Positions 1 to 11,800 of a stretch of 64,000 nt of DNA are shown here, piece after piece. The translations under genes were made by a program, and so were the position numbers. Under the pieces are notes generated by a model, which ran no database searches, was not told where the DNA came from, and worked only from the letters and a program-made list of their open reading frames with translations. This DNA is from Diphasiastrum complanatum (taxonomy: Eukaryota > Streptophyta > Lycopodiopsida > Lycopodiales > Lycopodiaceae): NCBI GenBank assembly GCA_029204225.1, contig CM055099.1:50914798-50978797 (forward strand), written 5' to 3'. Each line of letters starts with the position of its first letter. Within the stretch, counting starts at the first letter, position 1.

Positions 1-1317
1 TTTCACAGAAGTATGGGATCGATTACACTGATACCTTCTCACCAGTAGTCAAACATACATCAATTCGCTTGTTATTCACGTATGCAGTGGCTCATGATCT
101 GAAAATCCATATTGTGGATGAGAAAATTGCTTTTCTGCACGTAGAATTAGAAGAAGACTTATTCATGGACCAACCACTTGGTTTTGTAAGCCAAGAATAT
201 CCAAAATATGGATGTCACATGAATAAAAAGCATTTATGGTCTCAAACAAGAAGCAAGACAATGGTATAGAAAGAAAGACGAAGCACTACGTTCCATAGGC
301 TTCAAACCTCTATTTGTTGAATCAAATGTCTATATCAAGTATGTCCAAAATGAAATAATCAGTCTAGCTGTTTATGTTGATGACACACTTATCTTCTCAA
401 GAAGAGATAAGTTAATTTCAGATGTCAAAAGAGAAATTTCTAAAATATTTGAGATCGCTAACCTAGGAGTAGCTAAAATCTATCTAGGCTTGCAGATCGT
501 GAGAGACTTTGAAGGTGGTAAGTTGTATCTTCACCAACAAAAGTACACTCAAAAGATCATTGAAGACTTCAACATGCTCGAATGCAAAGGTGTGCATACT
601 CCCATGATACCAAGAACTATACTGAGCAAGGCAGATTGTCCGCATACACTCAAAGAAGATGAACGAATGGCCAAAACACCCTATCGAAGGCTGATTGGAT
701 CATTGTTATATCTAGCAGATAACACCAGACCTGATATAACGTATGTAGTATACAGGCTGAGCCAATATAATCAGAACCCAAGATCGTTGCATTGGAAGTT
801 GGCAAAGAAAGTACTACAATATCTCCAAGAAACAAAAGACTATGGACTGTGTTATTCAAAGGAAGCTGGATTTCACATTGAATCTTACAATGACGCAAGC
901 TGGGCATCCATGAAGGATGATAGCAAATGTATTTCAGGGGGTTGTACTCTAGCATCAGGCGCAGCCATACTTTGGATAAGCAAGAAACAAACAACAGTAC
1001 CTCAATCTTCCTGCGAAGCAGAATATGTAGCAACAGCCAAGATGGCAAACGAGCTGATCTAGATCAAACAAATGTTGGAAGGATTTGATGAATCTATTTC
1101 TGAATCTTATGTCTTGTTTATGGATAACACTTCAGCAATCTATCTTACGAAAGATCATGTATTTCACTCAAAAACGAAGTACATAGCTATCAAATATCAT
1201 GTGATTCGGAACCTAGTCGAGAAGAAGATACTGAAGACAGTCTTAATGCCCACAGAGGAAATTACAGCTGATATCTTTACAAAGCCACTCAGTAAAGCTT
1301 TGTTCGAGAAGCAGTGA
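1..1317 (+). pseudogene. Ty1/copia pol, RT to RNase H (5' end outside window)
   Basis: This is the 3' half of a copia polyprotein, read in pieces. An RT block (YTDTFSPVVKHTSIRLL) starts near position 20. The catalytic YVDD box is near 373-384 (AVYVDDTLIFSRR). The thumb and connection follow (PYRRLIGSLLYLA), then RNase H with SYNDASWAS and SCEAEYVA, and a C-terminal block ending in DIFTKPLSKALFEK. Reading-frame breaks occur near 265 and 480. An in-frame TAG at 1,060-1,062 lies where the family usually has Trp (ELIWIKQML), probably a TGG to TAG change. The element is therefore inactive. It ends at 1,317, and its 3' terminal region follows directly. It lies outside CCC1 in the same orientation. 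Confidence 0.93.
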
Positions 1318-1394
1318 AGAAGATTGGGGTTAATCCAACTGCCATTTTGAGAGGAGCTGTAGAACAACTGATCAGACAGATCTTAATTCTACCA

Positions 1395-1885
1395 ACGAAG
1401 CGCGCAGTTTACTTGAAAAGGATGAGAAAGAGACGAACTCGAACTTGTAACATTTCTATTCGTGACCAACTCGAAAAGATTCGCGAAGGATTCGTGAAAT
1501 TTTTCTTGCAGTCAACTTGAAAGATTCACAAAAGTTTCATGAAACAGTTTCTTGTAGAAGCTCGTGGCTTTCTTGTTGAAGCTCAAAAGATTCGCGAACA
1601 GAATCTTGTCGCAAAATTTTCTGTTTCTTGTTCAAGCCTCAAATGTCACGAAATTGTCGTGAACAATTTGCGAAATCCTCTGGACTATTCTTCAAGCTCA
1701 CCTGTCGCGAAACTATCTCAAACAGTTCGCGAAATATTCTAAATTTCTTCTTCAAGATCAAGAATTGTCATCTATCGCGAACAATTCGTGAACGACAAAA
1801 ATGTCGTGAAGAGACAAGTGTCGCGAACAATTCGCGAAACAAAAGCTAAGATGAAGAGATGGACTGTCGCGAATTATTCGTGGAC
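1395..1885. repeat. Dispersed TTCGCGAA / TCGTGAA motif array
   Basis: More than a dozen close variants of the palindrome TTCGCGAA (TTCGCGAA, TTCGTGAA, TCGCGAAC, TTCACAAA) occur irregularly in about 490 bp of the copia terminal region. Spacing is not constant, so this is not a simple tandem repeat. It looks like a clustered binding-site array of the sort known from LTR enhancers. Confidence 0.65.
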
Positions 1886-1938
1886 AGAATTTATTTGACC
1901 CTAGAAACTACTGTTACAGCATTAAAAGGCCAAAATAC

Positions 1939-1985
1939 CTATAAATAAAAGGCCAAAAGACCTGTCCAATAGCAATATAAATACA
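1939..1985 (+). promoter_or_regulatory. TATA-like boxes of the copia LTR
   Basis: CTATAAATA at 1,939-1,947 and AATATAAATAC near 1,975-1,985 lie in the probable LTR, where the U3/R promoter would be expected. Assignment is by motif and position only. Confidence 0.35.
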
Positions 1986-2160
1986 TGTGCACTACTCGTT
2001 GTAACTAACTCATTCAATCAGAGACACAACAGCGAGATAAGACAACAAGAGATGTATATTGATGAATCAGATTCAGAGCTATAAAAATTTGTTTTTGATC
2101 AATAGTTTCTTATTGTCTAAATTGTCTTAAGTTGTCTCTTACTTTTGCAAATAATTTTTG

Positions 2161-3600
2161 CATGCATATGCAGTCAGAACTAATATTGTTCTACTACTAC
2201 ATAGATCAGATAAAATGGCAATTGAAGACACTGATATTAGTTTGATTTATTCAAACTTGCATCGTGTTCTCTGTGGAAGAATAATTACTATTTTTCTTAC
2301 ATCACCCGGTATAGGCAAGCTCCTTGTTCAAATCTTTTACTCTCAAGACAAATTGATGTCCACTTTCACTCTTCCCTTGGAAGCATTGAAGAACTTGATT
2401 CTTGAGGGAAAGTAATCTTGAGGTATTTTGGAAAACACAATCAAGAGCATTAGCAAGTATTGAATAGCAAATGAGGATGCTTCTCTTCCAAAAATGGTAG
2501 AGTTTCCTCCTTCTCATTAAGCATGGAAATAGTGTACAAATGGTGTCTTTTTATAAAATGGGGAAGGCCCTTGCCCCTCAATCTTATTGGCTAATATTCA
2601 CAATGATCCTAACCATTCATCTTGGACCCAACTTGATCCAAGGGTCCACAGAAAATACATTAGAAATCACAAGATTCATGTGAGTCCCAATTTGGACCCA
2701 ACTCTAAAAAGTGATCTCTAAGTTTAAAAATGACATTGGGCCTCTAATTTTATTTTAATTACAAGGCCCAAGTCAAGTTTATTTTATTTACAACTTCAAT
2801 TGCGTGCTCATTGGGACATGGGCTTATACACGCAGGATGCCATGCCCTCGCAACACATTTTATTGGAGGATTTTATTTATTTACTCTTTGTTGGAAATAT
2901 CCCCAACATCTGTGAGCGGCTGAAAATGAAAGTCTGAATTAAGCGCAATGCTGATAAGCAGTAGCGCAATAGCAATCTCTAAAACAACTCTAAGAAGTGA
3001 GCTAGAATGCTCATGAGTATTCAAGCTTGCAGGCTTGAGAGAGAGAGAGAGCTAACTATTCAAATGCTTTTGATAATCTTAAAATCTGATCGTGAAACTG
3101 TGTGAATATAAACAACTATTTATACTAAGAAATTAGGTCATGAATTGCGATCGCCAGTTGGCTAGTGATCAGCTGGCATCCATTCGGTCCTTGTCATTGA
3201 TTGTTGATAAACGGTGAAATTGGTCGTAGGAAAAATAGTAATTGTAGCTCTGTAGAAATGAACTAGAACAGCCACAAGCTTTAGGGTTGTTCCACACTTT
3301 GCCAGAGTCATTTCCTTAACATTTGAGGCTCTTATGAAAAAGCAAAAAAATGCGACGCTGTGTTTTTACATGAGATTTCTGTCAGGCAAAAAATGCAAAA
3401 AAGAGACACTGTCATAAGCTCCGTGTAATTTTGTAGACGGTGAAAAACACTTGCAGAGTGTGTAAATACACCAGAAAATCTACAGAACTGGATAAACAAT
3501 GGATGAAGATTTAAACTAATTAGTCGATTGGTAAGAAGGAGAATCATCCAACATTGTTGAGATATCGTTGCTGACTGATAAAGATCAGTCTGCTAGGTCG
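2161..3600. other. No gene recognised; possible antisense LTR remnant
   Basis: No coding region was recognised. At 2,889-2,908 a TGTTGG...CCAACA inverted pair occurs, and a short (GA)n run sits near 3,037-3,051. Because an antisense copia RT relic follows at about 3,605, part of 2,889-3,600 may be that element's 3' LTR, but no matching LTR copy is present to prove it. Confidence 0.3.
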
Positions 3601-3604
3601 ATCT

Positions 3605-4190
3605 CATTGAATTTGGATTCCGAGACAATAGTGGGCTAGACCCATGCCAGTCATCTTGTATTCCTGGGCCAGCATGCATTTTGTATCCTTCATTAGATTC
3701 AGATTATTAGTGAATAAAAGTGTATCATCTACGTAGAGAGTGATGATGATGAAGTAATCTGACACAGACTTGAAATAGACATTCGAGTCAGTTGAGTTTG
3801 GAATGAAACCATTCTCTATCAGAAATGCATTGATCTTTTGAAAGCAGGCTCTAGGTGACTATTTCAGCCTGCAGAGTGCCTTGTGGATTTTTGCATACAA
3901 GGTGTTGTTGCTTGCCATTGAGTTCGTATCCCTTTGGCTGCGTCATGTAGATCTCCTCTTCGATGGTTCCATTGAGGAAAGTGGTCTGGACATCCATCTG
4001 GTGGACTTCAAGGTTTGTTGCGGCTGCAAAAGAGAGGAGTAGGCGGATCGACGCATGTTTGACTATTGGGCTGAAGATTTCTAAGTAATCTAGATCTGGA
4101 ATCTGGGAAAAGCCTTTGACGACTAGCCTTCCTGTAACGATTTAGTCTTCCTTCAACGTCGTACTTTGCGCCTCTTTACTAATTATAATT
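3605..4190 (-). pseudogene. Ty1/copia reverse transcriptase relic
   Basis: Read on the minus strand, this encodes copia RT: GFSQIPDLDYLEIFSPIVKH, then ASIRLLLSFAAATNLEVHQM, then TFLNGTIEEEIYMTQPKGYE, followed by an in-frame stop. A YVDD box (LYVDDTLLFT) sits at 3,724-3,735. At least one frameshift and several stops break it, and no gag, integrase or RNase H was recognised beside it. It is a different copy from the copia at 1-1,317, on the opposite strand and more decayed. Confidence 0.85.
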
Positions 4191-6200
4191 AGTGTTAATG
4201 ACAACATGTGTACCAATAAAAGGGTGACAATTGAGATGGAATGGTCTATATGACATGGCACATCCAATGGCCTAGATGAAATCCCCAAAATCTAACTCAC
4301 CCACTAACCACACTATAACTATACTCCCCTAGCCCCTTATTGTTGACAATGTCACACTCAAAAGCAAGGCCCAAATTCAAATTTTGAATTTGTGAAGTGT
4401 TGAAATTTTTTTTAACACTTCATCCGTATTTTTTGGGCTTGTTTGGGAAAGAAACTAGGTTGCAAATTATTTTGCATTTCATATTGAAATGTGGATTAAA
4501 ACAATGGTACAAGGGGGGTATTAAAAAAAAAATTTGAAATGTAAGGGCGGGTTACCCCCCCCTCCCTCCTGCATGACAATGCCCCTCCCCGCTCCCTCCT
4601 GCATGCAACGTCGCTCTTTCCACAACCCGACTTAGGGCCACTGGATCCAGTTTGGCACCCAATTCTTTTTGCTTATCGAGAGTTTTACTTCCCTTAGCGG
4701 ATGATATTCTGATACAGATTGTAGTCTATATGTGTTTGTGTACAAGTTCAATCTATATTTCCAGATTTATAGGAGACAGTTAAATCTATTGAGATTCAGA
4801 TGGATTGTTGATTTCTTGCATGAGATGCTAGAAATGGGGCTATTAACTCATTAGAGTAATTGTAATACTCTGGATTGAGTATAATTGTTTGAGTCTTGAT
4901 GGATCTCCTAGAAATTTTACTTGATTAAATTGTTGTATTTTAGAATATTCGGATATTCTAAGAATATTTGTACCAAGAAGCACTACTATTTACAAGAAAT
5001 TGTGGATTGGATTTTAGACTATCAGAGAAATGAACATCTCTAGCTTTTGGACCTGATCTAAAAAATAAAGAGTTAATTCACCCAAAGTTTTATGTAATTG
5101 AAATTATATGAAGGTGATGAGCTTTTATTTGGAGAAGATCAAACCGTTTGGAAGATTTATAGCCTAGTGTATCTTTGGATTTTGAGTTAGTACTCTTGTG
5201 TAGAGGCAAGCAATTGAAAAATTGTTGCATCTCTGAATATTTATTCAGATGGAAAGATTAGACTAAGGATAATAATTCTTGGATAAAAGTTGAAAGCTTA
5301 AGGAATAATTTCATGTCTTCTCTTTCTCGTTCTAAGGACAAAACTAGTTTAAGGGAAGAATAATGTCATGGCCATATTCAGTTAAGGACACGAAATAGTC
5401 ATAATATGGTAGACCGATCCTTCAATATTCTAGTTTGTTAGCCATGTTGAGATTAATTCCATGTCAAGGCCTGTATGTGACTAATGACCTTGAGAGGACC
5501 CAGACACTCTAATTGAGACATATGGAGTAGTGCATGTACCTGTGACGGATATATGCAGGAGGACTACATGAAGAGATGTGACCTATTTATAGTTGACTTG
5601 AATGGGGATTGCATGGGTTCATGCACATGAATATACTCTCTATATAATGAGATAGGGATTCTCTCATCGACAACTTGGCGGTTTAGGTTGCCAGTTGCTC
5701 TATTCTCCTCTTGCTTTCATATGGCATGGCATGGGGGCTAGGTTTGGTTGGGCAGTTTGGCTCCATAGTCTCTCTTGTTGTGTTCTCAGGGGTTTTCCCT
5801 AGTGGTCTTTACAGTTATGCCAATCAAATTCATAATTCTCAGTTTTCGATTAGCAGTAGAGCACATACTAGATGACAATAAATCGTTTAAAAAATGACTT
5901 GAAAGCCTCACGAGACTTCATGAAATAAGATTCTTGTTTGTACAAGCAATGATGGCCAAAAAGAATAGGATGAGACATGGCATGACTGCCACCTACAAAA
6001 AAATATCTAAAAGAATGAGAACTTTGCTTGCTATATAATGCTAAACTCATAAGGCCAAACTAAAATTTAGAGGCAAGGGCTTGTAATGGACCAATCAAGT
6101 TAGAATATCTAGATTGCTCTCCGTATAACACATTGGTTAATGGAAGTTGTATATGAAGACACTATACAACCGACTATGAGCCTCTATCAGAATATTGTTT
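4191..6200. other. AT-rich intergenic sequence, nothing recognised
   Basis: About 2 kb of AT-rich sequence with many stops in all frames. A CCCTCC-containing stretch lies near 4,555-4,600. No TE protein, RNA gene or exon was recognised. Confidence 0.4.
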
Positions 6201-6202
6201 CT

Positions 6203-6413
6203 CATCGAATACTTATGATTAGCCAAATCAGGGTATATTGTATCATAAGATAACCATGCATATAATGCATGTTGTATACCATCTCCATAATCATATAATG
6301 CATGTTGTATACCATCTCCATATCATCGCATACTTATGATTAGCCAAATCAGGGTATTTTGTATCATAAGATAACCATGCATATAATGCATGTTGTATTC
6401 CATCTCCATAATC
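6203..6413. repeat. Tandem duplication, about 121-bp period
   Basis: A unit starting CATCG(A/C)ATACTTATGATTAG at 6,203 recurs at 6,324 with few differences. The sub-block ATATAATGCATGTTGTATAC appears a third time between them, near 6,293. This is a recent local duplication without coding content. Confidence 0.85.
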
Positions 6414-7018
6414 ATCAAACTTTTTTTGTTTTTCCGTTTTGTTTAATTAGCCAGGAAATATGTAACAACCTTATTAAAAATTCGCTGCAGTGATATTTGG
6501 TCGCCATACCATGACTTCACCATTCCTAGGGTTATTAATAAGTTAGTGTTGAACTACGGTGCGAGTTGAATTAAAATAGAGGAAGTGTGTTGATAAGTTA
6601 GGCAGGGTAAAAAAAAAATTATTAAAAAATAATGACCAAAAATCGAGGTAGGTGCCTTAGGTGCCAATGCTTTTTTCACAGTAAATTGTCACAATAGTTT
6701 AATGCTATTGTAAGTAATCTAAAAATTTACAAACCATGCTACCAAAGATCATCTATTCACATTCAGAAAATCATTTAATACATGTTTTTGAATCTTATCA
6801 TACCTTATCCTTGCACACAATTTGAATCAAATCTGAATCATTGAGATAAGAAAAATAAATGTCAACCATATAGTTCCAAGACAAATGAGTTTTAACTAAT
6901 CACTTTGCCATGTGCATTAAGTCTTGGTCAAATGCAAGAATCATAATTGATGTTTGGGCTTATAGTGGCCAGATGGCAGATTTTAATTGGATCTGACCAC
7001 AAATGTTTAACTCATATT
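6414..7018. other. AT-rich sequence upstream of CCC1, nothing recognised
   Basis: No ORF, repeat or TE protein was recognised in this 600-bp stretch. Confidence 0.4.
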
Positions 7019-7050
7019 AGTTTGGGCCTTTCAATTGAAAGGCCCAAACT
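7019..7050. repeat. 32-bp perfect palindrome
   Basis: AGTTTGGGCCTTTCAA is followed at once by its exact reverse complement, with no spacer. It lies immediately upstream of the larger fold-back at 7,071-7,180. Confidence 0.95.
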
Positions 7051-7070
7051 TCAATTATGCCCGTTAGCAG

Positions 7071-7180
7071 GCGTGAGCAGACCCGCTACCTAGTAGCAGG
7101 TAGCCTTCAATGCACCTCGCCGCAGGGCGGCTTGGTGCATGAAGGCTGCATGCTACAGCCGGTAGCGGGCCTGCTCACGC
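7071..7180. repeat. Fold-back hairpin with about 51-bp arms
   Basis: The left arm starts GCGTGAGCAGACCCGCTACC. The right arm ends GGTAGCGGGCCTGCTCACGC. The arms pair along almost their whole length with a few mismatches around a short GC-rich loop (near 7,120-7,128). It resembles a MITE or a miRNA-precursor-like hairpin; no target duplication was established. Confidence 0.85.
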
Positions 7181-7512
7181 CCGCTACCTAGTCCATAATG
7201 CCTTTGTGCATGGATCATCAATTGTGATGGGTGCAACCAAAGGCCCACCTTCATCCAAGAATGAAACAAGCTTCCTCTGTGTCATCATAATTTCTTCAAT
7301 GTAATGGATACTCTGTCTATTTTGCCTCGTTTTTTAACATCTTAAATAAGCGAAATATACATCTTTTTTTTTTCAAAATCCTTGTGCTGCACTTTCTAGC
7401 CTGCGCAGACGTACGACTGCCATGTGGCAGTTTCACACTAGTCAAACAAAGTCAAACTGCTTATTACGCTTTATAATGTACATGTGAAAAAAGTCAAAAT
7501 ATCCATTACGCA

Positions 7513-7630
7513 ATGGAATGTGCCAGGCAGTGGACATTCTGCCCAGTAAGGATTTCCAAATTTTTTTTAGGCGAGAAACTTTTTTGGAAATCCTTATTGA
7601 ACAGAATGTCCTTTGCTCGACACCTTCCAT
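7513..7630. repeat. Fold-back hairpin with about 48-bp arms
   Basis: The left arm (7,513-7,560) runs from ATGGAATGTGCCAGGCAGTG to GGATTTCCAAA. The right arm (7,583-7,630) is its imperfect reverse complement, ending CACCTTCCAT. The loop is about 22 bp. It is a second fold-back about 1 kb upstream of the CCC1 start codon, unrelated in sequence to the one at 7,071. Confidence 0.85.
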
Positions 7631-7839
7631 ATTACATCATGTGTGGGTCCCTATTGGCACCCACCAGTAGACTTGATTGGATATACGTTGTCCCTTGTGT
7701 ATATCCAACCTTCTTGGTCGGACTATGACCAAGGCACCACCCCGCCATCGAAAACAAGGGACTTGGCGGCTTCGGCTCTCCAGCTTTAAACCACCCTAAG
7801 GTCCCCAAATTGTTTTCCATATTTTCTTAATTATTAGTG

Positions 7840-8672
7840 GTGTGGTGTGAAATGGGAAGTAGATAAATGGAAGCTACTTCACTGGTGGTCAGGTGTGAAA
7901 AGGGATTTTCGGGTTTGTGAAGGCGGATTCAGTCTTGCGAAGAGAGTTTTGCTCGTCCGACTCTCTCTCTTTCTCCTCGACGATCCATCAGGAATTTCCG
8001 CGATGATTGCAATCATCCAGTCAAGCAGTATCTGCAATCAAATCGTTTATGAGGCAGTTTTTGACGAGAAATTTTTCAGATCGGGCAAAGCAATCTCTCT
8101 ATTTTTCTGTTTTGGCAGCTTCCGTGTTCCTGGTAATGCTCTGAATAATGTGGATCCGCGTAAGCCCTGATTCTCACGGCCTGAAGCTATGCAAGCAAGA
8201 ATTTGATATTATTTTGTGATGAGGCAGACGAGACAATCAATTATGCAACACAGGTGATAAATGGAAGCTACATAATTGATCTATTTATTCAGGATCTTGT
8301 CGCCTCTTGCTTTTGAGAGTTTCTTGCCAAAAGGAAACGTGGATCGATTGTCCGATTCCTATGTAAATTTCTGGTTATTGACAGAAACTTTTTAGATTCA
8401 AGAGTGTGATGAGATCAGTCGCCTCTGCAAAGGTGGTTTGGCCAGTTCATATCCTAACGCAGCTTTCTTGACTACCGCCATTGCATACGACATCATGAGA
8501 ATTACGTGTTAGTAGTGCCGCATCGTATGTTTGTGTTGTGGTAAGATTGACAGTGCAAAGGGTTTTGTTGGAAAGAAGAAATCGTGGATAGCTTGGTGGA
8601 ATCTACTGACTGATTGCGTTCTTCCAAATGTTTCCTCATCTATTTTCGTAAGAGACTACATCGAAGCAGGAC
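7840..8672 (+). promoter_or_regulatory. Probable promoter-proximal / 5' leader region of CCC1
   Basis: This region precedes the CCC1 start codon and contains no convincing coding sequence. A pyrimidine-rich tract (CTCTCTCTCTTTCTCCTC, near 7,962-7,979) resembles the Y-patches found near plant transcription starts. GATAAATGGAAGCTAC is repeated at about 7,861 and 8,255. Start site and any 5' UTR intron cannot be placed from sequence alone. Confidence 0.35.
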
Positions 8673-8803
8673 ATGGAGAATAGCTCTCAGTCACAAAGAG
8701 GCAGTTTTCCTCAAGAAAATGGAGAAAGCTACTCGATGGCTGAAATGACACCTGTTGATCTATCTTCTGCTGATCATGGCACAATTCCAGTATTCAACTA
8801 TAG
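8673..8803 (+). CDS. CCC1: CCC1 exon 1 (start codon)
   Basis: Starts at ATG 8,673 ([20 protein letters not shown]...) and ends in VFNY plus two bases of an Arg codon at the donor GGTGAG. The N-terminus is low in conservation, as in other plant CCCs. This ATG is chosen because it is the first in the open frame and the phase fits exon 2. Confidence 0.85.
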
Positions 8804-11800
8804 GTGAGAGATCACCCCCCTCGTTAGTCGCTTGTCCTGAAATGTTCGCAAAAAGATGACAAATTTTTTGCAAATCTGATGGAACACGATACTTTAGTCC
8901 CTAGTTGATGAAATTGAATGACAAAGACGGTTATATGATTTTGAGCAGTTGCATCTTTTCTCTTCACTCGTCGATCTTTGGTGAGACATACAACGTTGCA
9001 AGCTCTAGTACTAGAAATTTATTTGTTCAAGTTTGCAAATCCATTTTCGGCTAAGATTCAAGTCAATTAAATGAGCAGCTTTGTCAGCTCTGCAAATTCT
9101 AGGAATTCTCGCAACGTTGAGGACACTGAAGGGAGAATTGATGAGGACGAAGGACCGGCTTCTCCCACACACGAAATCTTCAATCGGACAGAGAGGGAAT
9201 CGAAACTGGAGCTTTATGAGATCGACCCTCTTGTAGATGTCCTGGGCCTCAAAAGGTACAGTCTGCGCCCTTAATGAATCTTCTGTTACATGACCCTCTA
9301 TAAAATGATCACCTTTCTTGAAATGCATGGCAGTTTAAAATTTGCCTGGGCATGCTTAGTATGCCAAAAAGTCAAGTTTCACTGGATCGATTCTCCTTAT
9401 ATTTGGATTCTTTTAATCAGGACATCTAGTAATCCTGAATAGCATCAAATATTTCATAAGGCAATCAATTGCGCCTGAAACCTCCACATGTATTGTATAT
9501 TTGAATGAGACATTTGGTAGTTTTATAGCTCCTCAAATGAGAGCAATCTAGCTGGATGTTCTTATGCCATCTGACAAAATACAAGCAAACCACTTAGACA
9601 GATAAGCAGATTATTTTGAAAGGCTGTAAGTGTTTATGCCATTTAAGAATGGTTTACAGCAAGTTTTGGACCCCCTTTTCATTTGATTCGTGAGTTATTA
9701 TAATCGTTGGGAATAAGCAAGTTAGTTCACACAAGTTTCAAATAATTGAAGTGCAAGACACTGAACCTAATTAGGTAAATTGTTTCCTCAAATTGCCTCA
9801 CCTAGTCCCGTCTACATGAAACTTCATTCTGTACAGTGTATACCCACTCATTATCGATGGGTTTTTTGCTTGGAGGAAGATCTACTAGTTTTCACGTACC
9901 ATGTCCTCCAATGGAATCCAATTCCTCCTCCATTGCCACATGCCATACCTTTGAATCTTTCGCTTTTTCAAAGGATGATGGTTCTTGACACTCCAAATTG
10001 TCACTCATTAGGGCGTAATTCATTTGGTAACGTTCAAGAGCTTTTTTCTCTTTTGATGATCTCCTCGCTTCCTCTTGTTTGCTAGATTCTGGCTGATTCA
10101 GTTACTGCTTCTTGAAAGAAAGTTACAAACCATTCTGCAACGTAAGATGTCCAAGCCTTGCCACCAAGTAGGTTTGATAGGATTTGGCATGTTATGGTAA
10201 ATTTCGTACTCTTATTTAGCAGATGTTAATGTTTTGTGAAATGCGGTGATATACTTGCTTAGTAAGTTTCTAGATCAGTAGAAGTTGGCCTTAGGATTTG
10301 AATATGGTTTCTTTATGGTCCTTGTGTTGAGCTTGTCTTTATAGCTATTTTTGCATTGATGCTTGCAACATTTTGAAGGTTTGACTGTCTTTGCTTGATG
10401 CAGCATGGGAGGGCAACAACCTGCAACGTCTTTTGGCAGTGCCAGAGATGGCGAGGACATTGCAGTTACCCTTGGCCGTCCAAGAGTAAGCTGTGTGTAC
10501 TATTATGTTCAGTTCTGGTTACAATCTTAGTTGCCCGCGTTCTGGAACGCGTTCCGTTCGGGAACACGACCAATTTAAAAAAAAAGGTGTATTTTTTTAC
10601 AAAGGAAAAAAGTAACTGAAGAATATCGCCCTTCCTGCCATCAAATCCGCCATTCTCTACCTCGCTCAGCTCTGATTGAATCTGCTTGCTTATGAACAGC
10701 ATTATGCATGTCCTGAACAAACCTAGCGATCCTTCATTTGATATGTTTACTCCGTGCTTTGATGCTGTGCTCTACAAAGAGAAATCAATATTTTTGGAAG
10801 AATTTTTACACGTAAATTGTTTATTCTGTGCTTTGATGCTGTGCGCTGCAAAGGGAAATCAACATTTTTGGATGCAATATGCACACGCTTCTAGTTTTAC
10901 ATGTAATGTGCACATGCTTCTAGTTTCATTTTCATACTAGGTGATGATTTTTGTATATCAGGAATTCAACCCAGGTATAGGATAGAAGTAAAATTGTTGC
11001 GCATGAGAAGTGTTTCTGTGCTGACCTCCCAGTTAAGCTACTACAACCAATTACGTTCTCCTGGTTAGTTCGAGCTTCTGATTAGCTTGAATAAGTTATA
11101 TTGATTTCCGTCCCTGGAATGGACTTGAATTTCCACAGGTAGCTGCAGTTGTAATAGCAGTCAGAACAAAAAAAAAAAACGTTCCGACCCAGTACGTTCC
11201 GGAACGTATAGTACGTTCCGACCCAAAAGGGTCGGAATGGGTTTCTAAGGTTACAATCACGAAGGGGTGTAAATTGATATATGTGGATTTAGCCTCTTGG
11301 ATGTGGTCATCAAACATGATGTACCCTCTGATTGGTCATGCTTTGAAATTTGTTCAGAGATCAGCGTGTCAGGACTTTCTCAGTAGGCATTTCAGTTGGA
11401 CAAATTTTAGCTAGGATATTTCCAAACTAGTCCTTAGAGCTTGTTAAAGCATATTTGCTACGAGCGAAAAAAATCAAGATTTGTGATGTCATGTGTTGAT
11501 GCCTTTTGTGCAGCCAAGAAGTGCCAAGCTTGGGACACTTATGGGAGTTTTCATACCTTGTCTCCAAAACATCTTAGGGATTATTTTTTACATACGATTT
11601 TCCTGGTAAGTGTTTCATGTTTTATCCAAAAAGTTCAGATTGCATAAGTTTAATTCCTTCACTTCTGATTATGGCTTTTCTTCCTTTGTATTTGAAGTGT
11701 TGCTGGCGGAATGATAACATCAAAAAACTTTTATTTGGCATTTCATAACTTGAACCTGATTCAAGTTCAAATTTCACATATTGGTTGGTTTCAAAAGTGT

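Larger units (their letters stand above)
1318..2160 (+). mobile_element. 3' terminal region / probable LTR of the copia element
   Basis: This non-coding stretch begins directly after the pol stop. It contains a dense array of TCGCGAA-type motifs (about 1,395-1,880) and then a promoter-like block with two TATA-like runs. I could not fix the LTR ends because the partner 5' LTR lies outside the window. The call rests on position after pol and on the promoter-like elements. Confidence 0.5.

Noticed and set aside
6203-6413. CRISPR-like repeat pattern
   Set aside because: Only two to three long degenerate units of a local tandem duplication in a plant genome.
7847-8170. 107-codon open frame upstream of CCC1
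   Set aside because: No family resemblance, no homologous domain, and it crosses a probable leader region; treated as chance or at most a uORF.
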